DNA of 64,000 nucleotides from Trichoplax sp. H2 (taxonomy: Eukaryota; Placozoa; Uniplacotomia; Trichoplacea), in the NCBI GenBank assembly GCA_003344405.1, contig NOWV01000022.1, positions 496,001 to 560,000 of the forward strand, given 5' to 3'. The notes under the pieces were generated by a model. It searched no databases. It was not told where the DNA came from and saw nothing but the letters and a program-made list of their open reading frames with translations. Shown here piece by piece: positions 12,501-26,155 of this stretch (position 1 is its first letter; the number at the start of each line of letters is the position of its first letter). The position numbers and the translations under genes were made by a program.

Positions 12501-13557
12501 AAATACTGTTGATAGAGTTAATTTTTTCTCTTCTGGCATAATCCACAGAATTAGTTCATGCAGTTGATAACAATCTACTTTAAATCCTTTAGAGATTTCA
12601 TTATCCAGTATTAATTATAAAATTTGATGTTGTCATGGTATCAACAGAAAAGACTAGTTTACGAAAATCTACTTGCACCTTATATAAAGTGACGTGCATT
12701 CGCATATCAGCTACACTTTTAAAAATAATGATAATTTCATTCTGAAATTCGGATGAAAGCATACATGAAATTTATTGATAGGTTTAACGCGATAAATAAT
12801 AATTACAAGACTAATTCATCAGAAATAGATTCCATGAAGCTTGTCATAAATTCGCAATTTCATTTAGAGGATACAGTGTTGGTCAAATAAACAATTACAA
12901 TATCTGTTGAGAAGTATGGTAATTGCAGTTTTGCCATCATATTCACAAATCTGTCATTTAGATATTAATACTGGAAATGATACAATTATGAGTATTTAAC
13001 TCAACACAAGAAATTTACATTTCGATTCATCAATTTACGTTAATATATGTATATATTTACATGTACAGAGTCTAAACACGAATAAAATTGAACTAAAATT
13101 TTTGATAAATGCCGCTCTTTTATAGATTTCACTTACTGTCGATATAGTCGAGTTATATATATGTCACAAATTGATTCGCTATTAGGTTAGTTGCGCCATC
13201 TTATATCGGAAATGGGTAATAAAAAGTCATGTAGTACCAATTCAATGTACAGGAACTTCAATAATAATATCAATTACTTTGTACAATTTAACGTCGTCGT
13301 AGCGCAGATAAAATACTTTTATCAATAACTGAGTTATAAAATTACTTACTGTAAGAATTAGAACTCATACCAAGTACCTGAATAAGATTATTAACTTGTT
13401 CATTGCAATGAGACAATGTACAGTAATATTTAAAAATATAATCCAAGCTTGCAAGGATAAAAAATTTTTAAAATGAGGCATCTCTTCTGTATATTTCCTT
13501 ACCAAGTTTGCGCACAACACGACGACGATAAACTAATCTACAAAAGGCTAAATTAAA
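9515..13557. other. 4-kb convergent intergenic region, no gene seen
   Basis: Between the 3' ends of the GPCR and the BMP receptor. Very A+T-rich with stops in all frames. One short signal-peptide-like frame at 10092-10136 (+), MKLIFGCTLLAYVIT, is followed by GTATAT, which could be a donor, but I found no partner exon and do not call a gene. No dense palindrome array is present. Confidence 0.5.
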
Positions 13558-16500
13558 TTAAATAATCGGTTGAGATTTCTTCATCTCAATGTCTAGCTTG
13601 GCTAGATTCTTCTTTATCCGTAATGCTGTTAATCTTGCCGGCGCAGACTGATGCCAACATTCAGATAGAACTTGACCAATAACTCGCATATGCTATAATT
13701 GTTAACAAGGATAAAAAAAGCGATTACACCTAAGATAACAGTTATAGCTATATCTTTCATGTTGCGATAACACTTACCGCATCCCTAATCCATACATCAT
13801 ATATTGGTGGCCGTGTGTTTTGCAGTACTACAACCTCCTTCATTATTTCAAAACCTGGGTCCTGCGGTACCTTATCCCAATAAGGTAAATGGTGTTCAAC
13901 TATTCGATCATCATCGTCTATTATAGAGAGTGTATACACATATGTATCAAAAGATAGTTCTAATTATTTATAGGAAAATGCAAACAATTCAAACGTAAGG
14001 AAAAGCAATAATTATTTACCGTTGATAACGCTGCAAATGCATATTTCCCACAATACAAGACCAAAGGAGTAAACATCTGCCCTTTTAATGTCTTCAAATT
14101 TAGCGGTATTCAAAGTATCATTTAGAACTTCTGGAGCCATGTATCTTTTCGTGCCTACTCGCTTGTTTGGAGCAATATCTACTGTATCTTTTTCGGAATC
14201 ATAGCGCACAGCCAAGCCTAATAACAAGTAATATTAAGTAGAACAACGTTGATCTAGATTAAATTAGACAGTAAAATTTTAAACCTGCAGTTTATTTTTC
14301 CTACCCAAATCTCCAATACAGCAAGTCTTGTCACGTTTAACGAGAATATTCCTGGATTTGATATCGCGATGAGCTATAGCGGGCTTACCTTGTTTACCAA
14401 CAATTTCCGCATGCAGATATGCTAAACCACTAACAGCTGACAAAGCTAATCGAATCATGTCAAATTTATCGCAATACTGACCCTTTGAAAATTAAGATAA
14501 TAGAAAACTAAGCAGTGAGCAATAATATGTAAATTTTATTGGTTGTACCTGTAGATAATCATACAACGATCCGAATTCATGATAATCTGTTACGAGATAT
14601 AACTGAGTAACACTTTGGCTACCCATAATGTCAGAAGCGATGTAGCCTAAGATATTTTCATGTCTCATTAATGTTGTTTCATAAATTTCAGTTTCTCTTC
14701 TCCACGACGCTTCCTATAATTGATATTTAAAATTATTGTTACATAAGCGTCTAGAGCAAATTCAAGCATAAATATAGCACAGTGTATGAAATGACCTCTA
14801 TTGAGTAAAATATCTTAACAGCAACAAATCCACCGCGCCATTTTGCCATCCAAACTTCACCAAATCTTCCTCTTCCAACGGCTTTTACTAAAGTGATCTC
14901 TTTAGCAAATGTTCTCTTGACCTATTTTAAAGATTGTGGTTATCTATCGTACAACTTGCATTCTAATAATCCCATTCGCCTACATTTAATGAATTATAAT
15001 TTTACCATCAACGGCCTTCCAGCGCCTGAACCCGAAGTAACTTCACTATAAATTTTATATGATTCCATAGTCGCTGCACTTGTACCATTTCCATCATTCA
15101 TATTTAAATCTAAGCTAGAAGACGACTCCCGCTGATATTTTCGCTTAAACCTATATTGAATGAATATGAGCGTTAAAGAACTTCTTGAGAAAATTTATTT
15201 TTTCGGGCAAAGGCATTTACGCTGAAAACCAATAAATGATCTAACGTTCTATTTATCACAAAATGTGAACTTTATTAAAGAACACTGTATAGGTAAATTC
15301 TTTTACCTTAGATAGAGATAGCCGGTGGCTAATACGATGAAACTAGTACCAATAGCAGAACACACAATTAATGCGATATCACCACTGTCGATTGGTCTTT
15401 GGGTGCTTTGAGTTCCTAAAAAAAGGAATTGCACGCGTATTAGTTGTGTTGAGGCATCTACGTAATTTTTCTATTACTTTCAAGAATCAATGATCGACGA
15501 TATTACGACCACGTGATGTACAAAAGTCTAATTATTGAATCGATTTGAATCAGTCAATTTATATGTCGTTATTTATAAGTTAAGAGGGATTACAGCAACT
15601 AAAATAAAAAAGCGCGAAATATCTTATAACTCGTCTACAATTATTTAAAATTCAAATATCCTCGTTGACACCTTTCCGTTAAAGATACAAAATTAATCGC
15701 TCCAGGATTTACCTATCGGCGTCGATGGCTGAGGCTTCATCGTTGGTGGAGGATAAGTAGGCGGCGCCAAATTGCAGTAATCAGAATTGCAACAACGTAT
15801 ATAATTTCGAATCGGTGCATCTTTATTCGGTACAAAGTTACAGTGAAATAGAGTCGAACCGCTACCGTTGACATGCGACAAACAACCCATAACACTAGTA
15901 GTTACACTGCCATTGACTTCGAGAGAATGATAGCATCTGGATTTATCACGATTAGTTGTATTGCACAATTTACTGCCATTCTTACTAGTATAACAGTGAT
16001 TTGCATTTCCATGACTGTTACAATAGCAAGTGAGAGATATCGCTGAAAATAGATAAGGTTTATGAATTAGTTGATGCTTGTTTCTTCCTTTCTTCTTTTT
16101 CAACATTATCTTATAGATTGCTTGCATAACTCAGTCGACAGTGGACAGTCTAGTTGATGGGAGGATCGTGGATTATTATTTTTGCTAATGGTCAATTTAA
16201 GCTTTTTAATAGTTTTCATCACTAGTTGAGGGATTTACGTGTTTACAAAGTAATTTTTGGCCGTATCTTAAAAAGCTCTTGCTATATAATGGGCAAATAG
16301 AATTAATTAAAAAATAACTGATAAATTACGATTGATGCATTAATCAAGATAACAATATAAATTATCAGGCGATTAATTGGCGATATATCACTGATAACAG
16401 ACACAGAATTGATTAAGTGAATAAACCGATTAGACCATGAAAAATGACTCTACGTACTTTTATACCGTGCATAGCAATAACTATCTATATAATCTCATTC

Positions 16501-18439
16501 ATCATGCGATGGCGGATGATTGATTGATTTTTCGCTATGTCAAGGATCGTGATAATATTGTTGATACGTTTATAACTAGAGTATAAGCTTGAAGGAATTT
16601 CCTCTCGAAGTAATACCATTTTAATATAGCTATTTGGTTACCAGTAATTTTTTATAATCCCCAATTGTAACATAAATAGCTCGCTCCACTATATTGAAAT
16701 TAATTTTTGCTGAATGTTATTGTCATGAAATACTATGACAAAGAAAAAATTTAGTGTAGCATGCAGGACAGTAGAATGGAAAAAAATAAAAATTAATATA
16801 CAAACTCGATTGACTTTATCGCTTGCGTAGTATTAAACTATCCATTAAAACACTAATGAGAACACTATTGAAATTGCTAACAGCATCAACGCTATTGTTG
16901 TTGTTTTTATATAGTACTATGGGGTTTCTAGCCATCTTTAGAATATAAATGACCGCGTGATGTACCATGGACTTATAGATCATCGCATCTAAAAGTCCAT
17001 AGTTATACTCGTACGTAGAGGATTTTTGTTCAGATAACGATACTTGAAACAAGAATTGATTTATTCGAGGCTTTTTCTACATGCCATGATGGTATAAATG
17101 ATGTCATACTACTGTAATTTACTCTAATGCATACGTTGAGATATCATTATCGTAGATATGACTAAAAACGAAAACAAATAAAAAAACTAATTACTATAAT
17201 GCTTTCCTTGCCTCTCTATCTAAAAACATGATTGCCTCCGATCGTTGCCAAAGCAATTCTGTATGTAAAATACGTAATAATAATACGATTAATCACTGGG
17301 AAAGATTGTCTAAAATATATACTGAAGAATGCATGGGTAATTTGGTATATACTGTAATATAACATTGATAATACTACAAAGACATGATCATTGATCGACA
17401 TGCTAGTCCGCAATAGCCTCATTAAAATGATAATAATACATTACTTAGCATTGTTATCAAGTGTACACTATAGTGTTTATAGGATTTCTCTCTTGAATAG
17501 ACAAGAAGAGATCTGATGATAACGTGATGAGAAGCTCCATCCAATTCATCATCGTATCTTTATTTCCATGTAGGAATGGAGCGATAGATTGACTAACGCC
17601 ATCGGCGGTGAAGTCGATCGACGATCATGATGAGTACAGAATAATCTTTCAGCTATCATAAAATCGAGTAAAACGAAACTGAAGATTGTGTGTCTGACTA
17701 TGTACGTAATGAAATATGAAGATACAACATAAGATTGCATTCATTAATTGTGCGTACCATGTAATAATAATAATGATGATCATCTTTTTTTCCACGACAT
17801 CACTATCTGTCTTGTGTCCAGCGTAATGAATAACCAATCCATTCAATGAGTTGGAAGTAGAGTGATCAATCGTTTACTAATTGAAATGAATTGGTATCCT
17901 TTATAGTTGGATAAAATTTCAAATTCCCAATTTGAAATAGATCCTATTTAATTTACCTAATAGGGAGAATCAATCCTAATCGAGTCATTGACATTTTACT
18001 CCTTCTAAAGTCAGTGTAGTAATTAATCAATGCAATAGGATGGGCTTCTAGTGTGATTGAATTTCTTCCTAAATCCTCCAAAGGAACTACTACAAGACCG
18101 TGAATCAAGATAGCCTTGAATGGGCCGAAATCTTAATCATCGGTATCGTGCATGACCTTTTTTGACTGTGAATTTGCATTAATCAAATAAATTTGTTTAC
18201 TCGCGGTTTACCATTTCATACACGATTTTACTGGAGAAGCGCTAGTCTATCAACTTATCATACCAGTAAATTAAGCAAAGAAAAATTAAAAAAGAAAACC
18301 ATACACCTCATGATCATGCCAAAAAATGAGCTAACATGATGAAATAGTTTATCGATCATTTCTTACCATGTTCACAAACGAAGAGTATTGACAAAAGCAA
18401 TAAAATGCGATTGGAAATATTACGCCTTGTCGTCGCCAT
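13558..18439 (-). CDS. BMP/activin type I receptor serine/threonine kinase (BMPR1-like)
   Basis: Ten exons, all joining in phase: 18367-18439, 15713-16042, 15307-15415, 15006-15150, 14796-14931 read as 14796-14921, 14549-14713, 14305-14482, 14020-14217, 13778-13917, 13558-13692, giving 532 aa. Exon 1 is a signal peptide ([15 protein letters not shown]). Exon 2 is the ligand-binding domain with [12 protein letters not shown] and a CCNSDYCN finish. Exon 3 holds the transmembrane span. Exon 4 has the GS box (TSGSGAG), phosphorylated by type II receptors. The kinase shows [33 protein letters not shown] and [11 protein letters not shown]. The L45 segment ([13 protein letters not shown]) looks BMP-type, predicting Smad1/5-type signalling. 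The usual Leu-Pro FKBP12-docking pair after the GS box reads Arg-Pro. Type I receptor identity is certain; the exact subclass is probable. Confidence 0.95.
16043..18366 (-). other. First intron of the BMP receptor gene
   Basis: A 2.3-kb intron separating the signal-peptide exon from the ligand-binding exon. Small frames inside it (16816-17052, 17216-17422, 17549-17846, all minus) are not supported as exons. Donor CATG/GTAAGA and acceptor TTTTCAG/CG join in phase to give [10 protein letters not shown]. Confidence 0.85.
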
Positions 18440-18689
18440 GTTTGCTTTGAATGTCGGCGACACGCACGCGTAGTGTTTACATAACCTCTTATCTTAATCT
18501 TTTTATTATGCTGGCGAGCGAGACGACTGTCGATCGGTACAATCAAAGTTGACCCGTAATCTTCTGACGTAACTGATACGAGACCGCCCCGGACAATAAA
18601 AAATCACACTACAGTGTTGAAAGACGTGACGTTAACCAGTCAAAAAGCGCGATATCCGTGGTGACTTGCAAAATGAAATGTCACCCATG
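18440..18689. other. BMP receptor 5' flank
   Basis: Proximal 5' flank of the receptor gene, somewhat richer in G+C and CG dinucleotides than its surroundings. No motif can be assigned. Confidence 0.35.
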
Positions 18690-18890
18690 AATGTACATTG
18701 TTCTGTACTGTACACTATAGTACTACAGTATACTGTATAGAGTAGACTGTACTGTAGACACTATAGTATACTGTACTGGGTCAAGAAGAGAAAAAGTTCA
18801 AGGCAATTTTTCTTTCACGACACTATAGTATTTTTTCAACCAGGTCCAAAAAACTGTATACTGTATACAGTACTGGACTACAGTCAATCC
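18690..18890. repeat. GTAC-palindrome array 3
   Basis: Two clusters of TACTGTAC / GTATACTGTA-type units with a spacer, upstream of the BMP receptor. Confidence 0.8.
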
Positions 18891-19318
18891 TTCTTGTACT
18901 CAGTTGGGCTCGTTAATTAATGATGATGAGTATTCAAAGGGTAAATCTACAATCTAGCTTGTGGCGTGAAATGGTATAATTACGCCTATATCAACATACC
19001 AGTAATCGGAATTGAATACATGACAAGGCTCTTATTGTAAATCCCGGCGACTTGGACTCTTTCCGGTCTTGTGATTCGCTCTACTTATTGTGTTGTACTT
19101 CTACGGTATTAGTCTCTGGTCGAATACCGTAATTCGGTACCAAAACGATACGCTACTACCGTTCAGGACTAGAAAAAAAAATCTTTTCCAGTAGTCCTTG
19201 ATTCGGTATTTCGGTGTACAGTACTGTAGTACTGCACTACGGGTATACAAGACTTTTATTCGATTGAATATAGTTATTCAGCAACCCTTTGGTTTTATGG
19301 TGGCCGTCGAATGGAAGG

Positions 19319-20300
19319 TGTACTCTACTCGATTAGCAACAGCAAAGTCATCTATTCTCTTTACTAAATAATGTGAAAGTTGTCGAATTAATTCAAGCGC
19401 TCCATTGATCCCGAAGCTGGTTCTCGCATACTGTACAGTGTACAGTGTACAGTACGCCAAACTAGAGTACAGTACTGTACTGCGCTTAGTGCAGACTGCA
19501 GACTACAGTACAAATTATACTGTACTGAACACAGTGTACAGTATATGTAGTACTGTACTGTATAGTACAATAGTACTGTAGTGTACTCTACTCTTTTAGC
19601 AATTAGCAGCAGCAAAGTCATCTATTCTCTTTACTAATAAGAGTGAAACCTTGTCATATTAATTCAAGCGCCCCATTGATCCCTAAGCTGGTTCTCGCAT
19701 ACTGTACTGTACACTGTACAGCACTGTATAATAGCAGTGTACTCTGCTCTATTAGCAATTAGCAACAGCAAAGTCATCTATTCTCTTTACTAATAAGAGT
19801 GAAACGATGTCGTATTAATTCAAGCGCTCCATTGATCTCTAAGCTGGTTCTCGCATACTGTACACTGTACAGTACAGTACAGTCTACAGTCTACAGTACG
19901 CCAAACTAGAGTACTGCGCTTAGTGTCGTACAGTACTGCGCTTAGTGCAGTGTACTGTACAGTACTCTACTACGAGCAACAGCAAAGTCATCTATTCTCT
20001 TTGCTAATAAGAGTGAAACGTTGTCATCATATTAATTCAAGCGCTCCATTGATCCCTAAGCTAGTTCTCGCAATAGCAGTGTACTCTACTCTATTAGCAA
20101 TTAGCAACAGCAAAGTCATCTATTCTCTTTACTAATAAGAGTGAAACGTTGTCCTATTAATTCAAGCGCTCCATTGATCCTTAAGCTCGTTCTCGCATAC
20201 TGTACTGTACTGTACACAGTGTACAGTGTACAGTACAATAGCTTCTCATGCCTGTACAGTACAATGTTCTGTACAAGTGTACATTCCTTGACGTGCACTG
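19319..20300. repeat. Five copies of a ~110-bp unit separated by GTAC-palindrome spacers
   Basis: Copies at about 19319-19430, 19580-19700, 19737-19857, 19961-20072 and 20080-20198 share AGCAAAGTCATCTATTCTCT, then AATTCAAGCGC(T/C)CCATTGATC and GGTTCTCGCA. The spacers are variable runs of TACTGTAC / GTACAGTGTAC. The array stops only about 40-140 bases before the HSPBP1 start, so it takes up most of the shared upstream region of the divergent BMP receptor and HSPBP1 genes. Small open frames within it are repeat by-products. Confidence 0.9.
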
Positions 20301-20335
20301 TCTACACAACGCGTGCGCACTTGTAAAAATCAAAC

Positions 20336-23334
20336 ATGGCAGATCGCAGTAGAAGGAGAATCAACATCGAAGGCGTGTTGCGATTCGCATTAGAACATCA
20401 AGATGCCCCAGCTGCTGGAGGAGAAATTGCTTATCAGCCTATTTCGGAAGATGTAAGCTATACAATGTTAGAAAAAAGATCGATTTTCATGCTAGCAGCA
20501 AGCCTAGATCGTTTACTATCGTACAGTATTTAGTAGTTTTTTCTTCAACCAAGTGTTGATTTCATACTCAAGTCGGTGATTCAGTAAACACTGTTGAATC
20601 TCTCATATTGTATCATTGACACAACGATCTTGAACAGACGAACAATAGTAGGATAGTATCAATGCATAATATAACTTTCTCTTCCTTAATCGATCAACTT
20701 ATTTTGACTTGAACATAACTATACAAGAACATTCATACACACGTAATGTTGCATATACGTATGGTGTAGTAGATCGAGAAAATGGGTTCAGAAATGTATT
20801 GGTTTTAAACTGCATATCATAGACACGTGGGGAATGGATCTAGCATAAAATGATCCTTCTCCTCATTGGAGATACGATTTATAACTCTACGTAGAAAGTA
20901 CTACAGGAAGTGTTGAAACACTTATACTAATATTGATGAATAAATGGATTGATTAATGTAAAGAGACGGACCTGGTTGAGAGCAGCATTAGATTTTTTAT
21001 CCAGCGCAGAAAGTGAAATTGATCGCTTGAAAGCTTGTACGGAAGTATTGAAAAAATCGGAAATGAAACGAAAGGAGCGCAATATTGATACTTATGCTGA
21101 TTCCGATGAAGACAAAAAATTAGTTCTAAATGCTTTGGAGGAGATCATTGAAATTATCGATCAGATCGATAATGCACGAGGTAATTTTTTGCTTTATGTT
21201 CATGATAACATTTAAAAAGTTAAGCTTGTTCATTCCATGTAAATATCAATGCATTTCTTTTCCAATAAAATAAACTTCAGTATTCAGTATTGTGATAGTG
21301 CAGTTTTCCTCTTATAGATTATAGGTAGATGTAATTTTCGTTATTTGCATTATTAGATTTCTGTACTATTGGTGGATTGAAATATGTGGTTAATTTAATC
21401 GAGGAAATCAAAAACAAGTAAGTTATTCCACCGTACCGGTAATACGAGTACGCGTATTAATATTACATATAAATAGAAGCTGGTTACTTTAACCTACTGT
21501 AGAACAGTTTAATGTCGATATAATTACGCCTGGTTGAAGTAATATCACATTTTACTATTCGAAGATATATCTATTTGATATGGGAGTTCACAGTGTCAAA
21601 TTAATGTCTGATGCAAATATGCTATTAGTGTATACTGTACACCTTAGCGGCTAATGTTACCGCTTGAATTGAATTCAGTCAATCAATAAGATACTATGGT
21701 TACCCTGATCCCACTCATGACGGGATTATGTTCCGCTGTAAAGTAATTTACAGATTGGATTTGTAAATTGTCTGTAGTCCTTTACAGTGACACCTGTATG
21801 GTATTTGATTTGATCTTGCTAATATGAACATTTTATGAACGAATTAATGATTTCAGTGATATCATTATTGCCTCATGTAACGTAATTGCCACCGTCACTC
21901 AAAACAATCCATCGTGTCAAGACTTTGCTATTCGTTGCAAAGTTATTCAGCCGTTACTAAATTTGTTGCAAAACTCGGATGTGACAGAAGTTAAGGTTAA
22001 ATGCGTATATGCATTATCAGGTGAGAGGAACTACTTATTTGAAAGCACTCTATTATGACATCATGCTGTATACTTTGAAATATCATTGAGCATATATCGG
22101 CTACGAAGATAGCAATTGCCTCTGTCATAAAGCTAGTTCTAATTATTTATTGCTACAGTCGAAAGTTTCAAGCCTTACTGTCCTATAGATTAGGCAATGT
22201 AGTACATCCGGATGCATCCTAGCCGTGTAGTATATTTTCATTAACAAATGAATGATAGGCTGTTTGTCAATTTTGCTCTATCGTACATTCATAGTCTTAA
22301 CAGATACACGATCGTAGCGATTAAAATTCTTTTTAGAAAATCTTCAACTGCGCTGCCTGCGCAATATGTATACGTAAATCATTCATCTAATAAATTATAC
22401 CTTCTAACTGGAGATCGCGTAATGCAACATTTATGCAAAGAATCTTTTCGTAACGTCTTGACTTCATTAATGAGTAGACAGCAGACTATGGTTCTAGTTT
22501 TAAGTATATCTGGATTTGAAATACAGTATTGTCAAATTATAGCATATAAACAAATTATGCAAAAGAATGGCATCCAGTATAACTTTTATAAAGTAAGCTA
22601 ATAAAATACTGTTACCTTACAATAGGCCTGATTAGGGAGCACATAAAGGCCCAGGAGTCATTCGCTGAAAACGATGGATACTCAATTATTGTTCGTTCCC
22701 TACAAGTGAAGGCGCCAAAATTGCGAATTAAAATAGCTTTCTTATGTAAAGCGTTGTGTGCTCATCAACCTGAAATTAAAGGTAAGATTATTCCAATTAA
22801 TATTACCAGCATAATGATACCAAAATATGCCAAAAAGTATTGGGTTTAAATGTACATTAATATCGTTTGGTTATTGTATGGCTATTAACTATGTTTTGTG
22901 ATTGTTTAATTTCTGTTCTAGATATTCTACTTCGCGTTGGATTTGTTGATCACCTTGCTGTGATTTTGCAGGAACCTCACAATAGCTACCATGAACACGT
23001 CTTGAGCGCATTAGTAGCTATAACCGATAATTGTGCTCCTGCCGTTGAAGCATGCCGTCAATCGCATCTTGAATTTGAAAAATCACTACGCTCGATCAAA
23101 GATCAAATTTTATCTAGCCCTGAATTACGTGATTCACAGCAGGTATATTACGATAACTTTTATAATCATCGTATTAAAACGTAGTAATTATAGCAAGAGC
23201 AGCTTACAGTACTATCGCTATGATGAGTGCCGTTAACTTTATCAAATATTGATTTACAGGAAGAGCTGCAATATTGTGAGAAATTATTAACCTGCTGTTT
23301 TGACAGTGATACTTTAGCAGTCGGAGAAAGATAG
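20336..23334 (+). CDS. HSPBP1: Hsp70-binding protein 1 (HSPBP1/Fes1-like nucleotide exchange factor)
   Basis: Seven exons joining in phase: 20336-20452, 20964-21180, 21357-21417, 21857-22020, 22626-22781, 22922-23142, 23260-23334, giving 336 aa (human about 359). After a short N-terminus come RRTWLRAALDF, then ALEEIIEIIDQIDNARDFCTIGGL, which matches the start of the HSPBP1 armadillo region, then helical repeats with NVIATVTQNNP, VKVKCVYALSGLIREH, APKLRIKIAFLCKAL, LAVILQEPHNSYHEHVLSAL and EELQYCEKLLTCCF at the C-terminus. The family binds the Hsp70 ATPase domain in the cytosol and promotes ADP release, and can inhibit the CHIP ubiquitin ligase. The ATG at 20336 is the first in frame after the repeat array. 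Divergent from the BMP receptor gene. Confidence 0.93.
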
Positions 23335-24513
23335 CTTTCAAATGGCATACAGACTGCTATGGGACTAATTCTTATAAATCCAAAGTCATAATCATATGGC
23401 ACTAAATTTACTGTGTATAGCGATACGAATATATTAACGATTTTATTATGGTTGATGCTTATCTCACTTCAGCAACGGGTACATTTATCTTGTGACTAGA
23501 TGTATATGAACGTCTAACTATTTCAATTTTAACTCTGTTGTTAACGTTAAGTAGCTGTTTAGTATCAATTAGATCGATTAAGTTTTTTCGTCGTAATTGA
23601 CGATATTTATGTCATTTTCACTTTAAAATTATATGACACTAATCTATATCGTGATCATGCGGTGGCACCGTATCGATAACTAATATACATACTCGTATAT
23701 ATATATACATATGTATTTACGCAGACAGATTGCGAATTGAATGGCTTGTATTTGTCTTTTCTAGATAAAACATACTGGATAGTAACATAATAGATGCTTC
23801 TATTTCAATAAAATTACTATGAATTGTTGATTATAAACGGTTTTATAATTAAATTTTGTTTCATAGTTACAAGCAGCAGTTGTTAATTACTGATTCAGAG
23901 CAGGAATGTTTTAAGAATTTAATCCGCTAGTTCCTTGCTATAACTTTATAGTTTTAGAAAAGGCACAGTATTTTCAATGTATAGGCACAAGATCGAATAA
24001 GAAAAGTGATACACCTATCTATGAAACGAAGCTAGCAAGCCTTATTGCTTAATGCCTTTCATGATACAGTACATAGAAGGAGAAGCCTTTAACTATAACA
24101 AAATAGTTAATTGACCGTAAATACCGTAAATTCAGATCAGTTGTCAGTTAATAATATGCGCTGTAAGTGTCAGAAGAAGACGACCACTATTATTATATCA
24201 TAGTTAAGATATACAAGGCTACCAAATTGGCTTACGCAAAGCGTAAAATGTGTCAAGAGTTGGATTAAAATACAAACGAGGTACTGCAACTCTAATTTCT
24301 TTTCTTTATTTATTAGGGCAAAATCGATCAAATTTTAACTGCTACACATTAAGCTATAGTATTAATATTTCATTCTTGTAATATGATATCATGCGCTTAC
24401 CTACATCACGCGTCTATATGAAATACAGAAAATAATTTGAATACTTTACGTAAAAATTTAGAAATTTTCTTACAGTGTACTAGACTAAAATATGACTATC
24501 ATAAAATTATGCA
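23335..24513. other. Convergent 3' intergenic region, no gene seen
   Basis: Separates the 3' ends of HSPBP1 and cathepsin C. A+T-rich. The small frame at 24437-24631 (+) lies opposite the last cathepsin C exon and is not called. No palindrome array. Confidence 0.5.
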
Positions 24514-24519
24514 TTTATT
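24514..24519 (-). promoter_or_regulatory. Poly(A) signal next to the cathepsin C stop codon
   Basis: AATAAA on the minus strand starts one base after the TAA stop, predicting a 3' UTR of only a few tens of bases. Other AATAAA matches lie further down near 24300-24315. Confidence 0.45.
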
Positions 24520-24520
24520 T

Positions 24521-26155
24521 TTAATCCACAGGGGTGACAGCAACAGCTTCATTCTCAATGCTGCATTCATCAACACCACGAAGGATTCTAAAAAAGCCAT
24601 TTTCTCCCCATTTTGTTCCCCTACATTATAAGTATTATATTTTTTTAGAAATAAGATTGAAATATTTATCAGAGTTAAGGTAATAAAAGGATAATTATTA
24701 ATTAAGTTGATCTTGTATATATGCGATAATTAAATATTTATCTTCTTTAGATAGTAAGCACAAAGAATCTAATTAAAAAATTCAATGTCGAGGTAATCTA
24801 TAAGCATACATCATCATATCGGTTACATCAATTGATTACTCATGACTGACTTACCAAGAATTTTTAACAATCCAGTAGTCTTTGCCAGATTTCTGGTCAG
24901 TTCCATAGCCAACTAATAAAACAGCATGGTTGGTAATCTGCCATGGATTATAACTATCTCCTAATCCGGTATGCTGATAAATACCACCTTTGTAATGCTT
25001 AAAATCGCCATAAACCTCAAAACTAATAGAAATAGGGCCATTCTTTACCAACTCGCGCATCATAAGGTATTCATTGCATGCACCGTAAAATCCACCAACG
25101 TAATAGTAGTTCGTGGTCGAATGGCGACGGCATTTCGATTTGGTTTCTTTACACGGTTCGTCTTTTCCATTATAAGGGAAGCAGCTTTCTTCAACTAAGC
25201 CAAAATCTTCACCATATTTACCAGCTATTAAGTATGGAAAACCACCAGCGCAACCTTGCGCGTACTCACTACAACTGACAACATCTTGAGGAGACATTAC
25301 TCTTTTTACGCTATTCTTACTTAGCACTCTGAGTCGAGCTTCATACATTGCCATGGAACTAAATGCGTAACAGCTACCACATGCTCCTTGATTTCTGACA
25401 GGCGATACGTAGTTCACGTTGGATACATTACGCCAATCAAACTGTTTTGGGAAGTAAATAAATTCGTCACTGTTACGAGATAGTCTATCTCGTTTCATCC
25501 TAAGTCGAGGTCCAGCGAAAGATTTGGGTACAGTTGGTCTACCAGATCGCATATTTAATTCAGCTAGAGTAAAATCTTCATATTCTGGGTATTCAGTAGC
25601 AGTCCACAAGCTTTGTGCACTATTAATTTGATTGATATAATCTTTATTGGGTATATATTTACGATGTTTTTGAAATTCTTGTAGAACAATTTGCTCTCTT
25701 AGATCGTGAGTACGAATTTCAGTACCTGATGGATGCATTTTAGTAGCATAATAGCATTGCCAATTGCTGTTATCGGTACTATGAGCCCATCCAAGTTGGG
25801 TTTGATCGCACATACTGGTTACTTTTGATCCGTGCTTAACATATTTGGAAAATGCAAAGTATTTTCTACCAGCTAAGACAATTTCAAATCCTTGATTATA
25901 AACCATTGTCCAAAAGCCTACATTTCCAGCAGCATCGACTGCTTTATCGGGAAAGAGTAGGTGAACAGTATAGTTGTTGGTAATCTTAAAATTTTTAGAG
26001 CAATCCACTTTCTTGGTCATTCCATCAACACCCAAGTGCAGCACCCATGTACCAACGGAATCGCCATAAGTACAATTGGCTGGTGTATCGCTCTTGCATA
26101 AAGCTAAAAAGGAAAAAAGAACGACAACAACGCCAGCAAAATAGCGAGAATTCAT
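24521..26155 (-). CDS. CTSC: Cathepsin C (dipeptidyl peptidase I)
   Basis: Two exons, 24855-26155 and 24521-24620, give 466 aa (human about 463). I take the ATG at 26155 because it begins a clear signal peptide ([20 protein letters not shown]); an open frame extends 48 codons upstream but has no such start. Residues about 22-135 are the exclusion domain ([16 protein letters not shown]) that limits the enzyme to removing N-terminal dipeptides. A propeptide follows, and the papain-like peptidase starts near [10 protein letters not shown]. Catalytic residues are visible: Cys262 in [13 protein letters not shown], His410 in [12 protein letters not shown] and Asn432 in VKNSWG. The conserved end [14 protein letters not shown] is in exon 2. 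The enzyme is lysosomal and needs chloride and chain cleavage in known members. Confidence 0.97.

Noticed and set aside
16816-17846. Several 60-78 codon frames on the minus strand
   Set aside because: They fall inside the first intron of the BMP receptor gene; the signal-peptide exon at 18367-18439 joins directly to 15713-16042 in phase.
22248-22601. 117-codon frame on the plus strand
   Set aside because: It lies inside the fourth intron of HSPBP1, whose flanking exons join in phase, and shows no motif.
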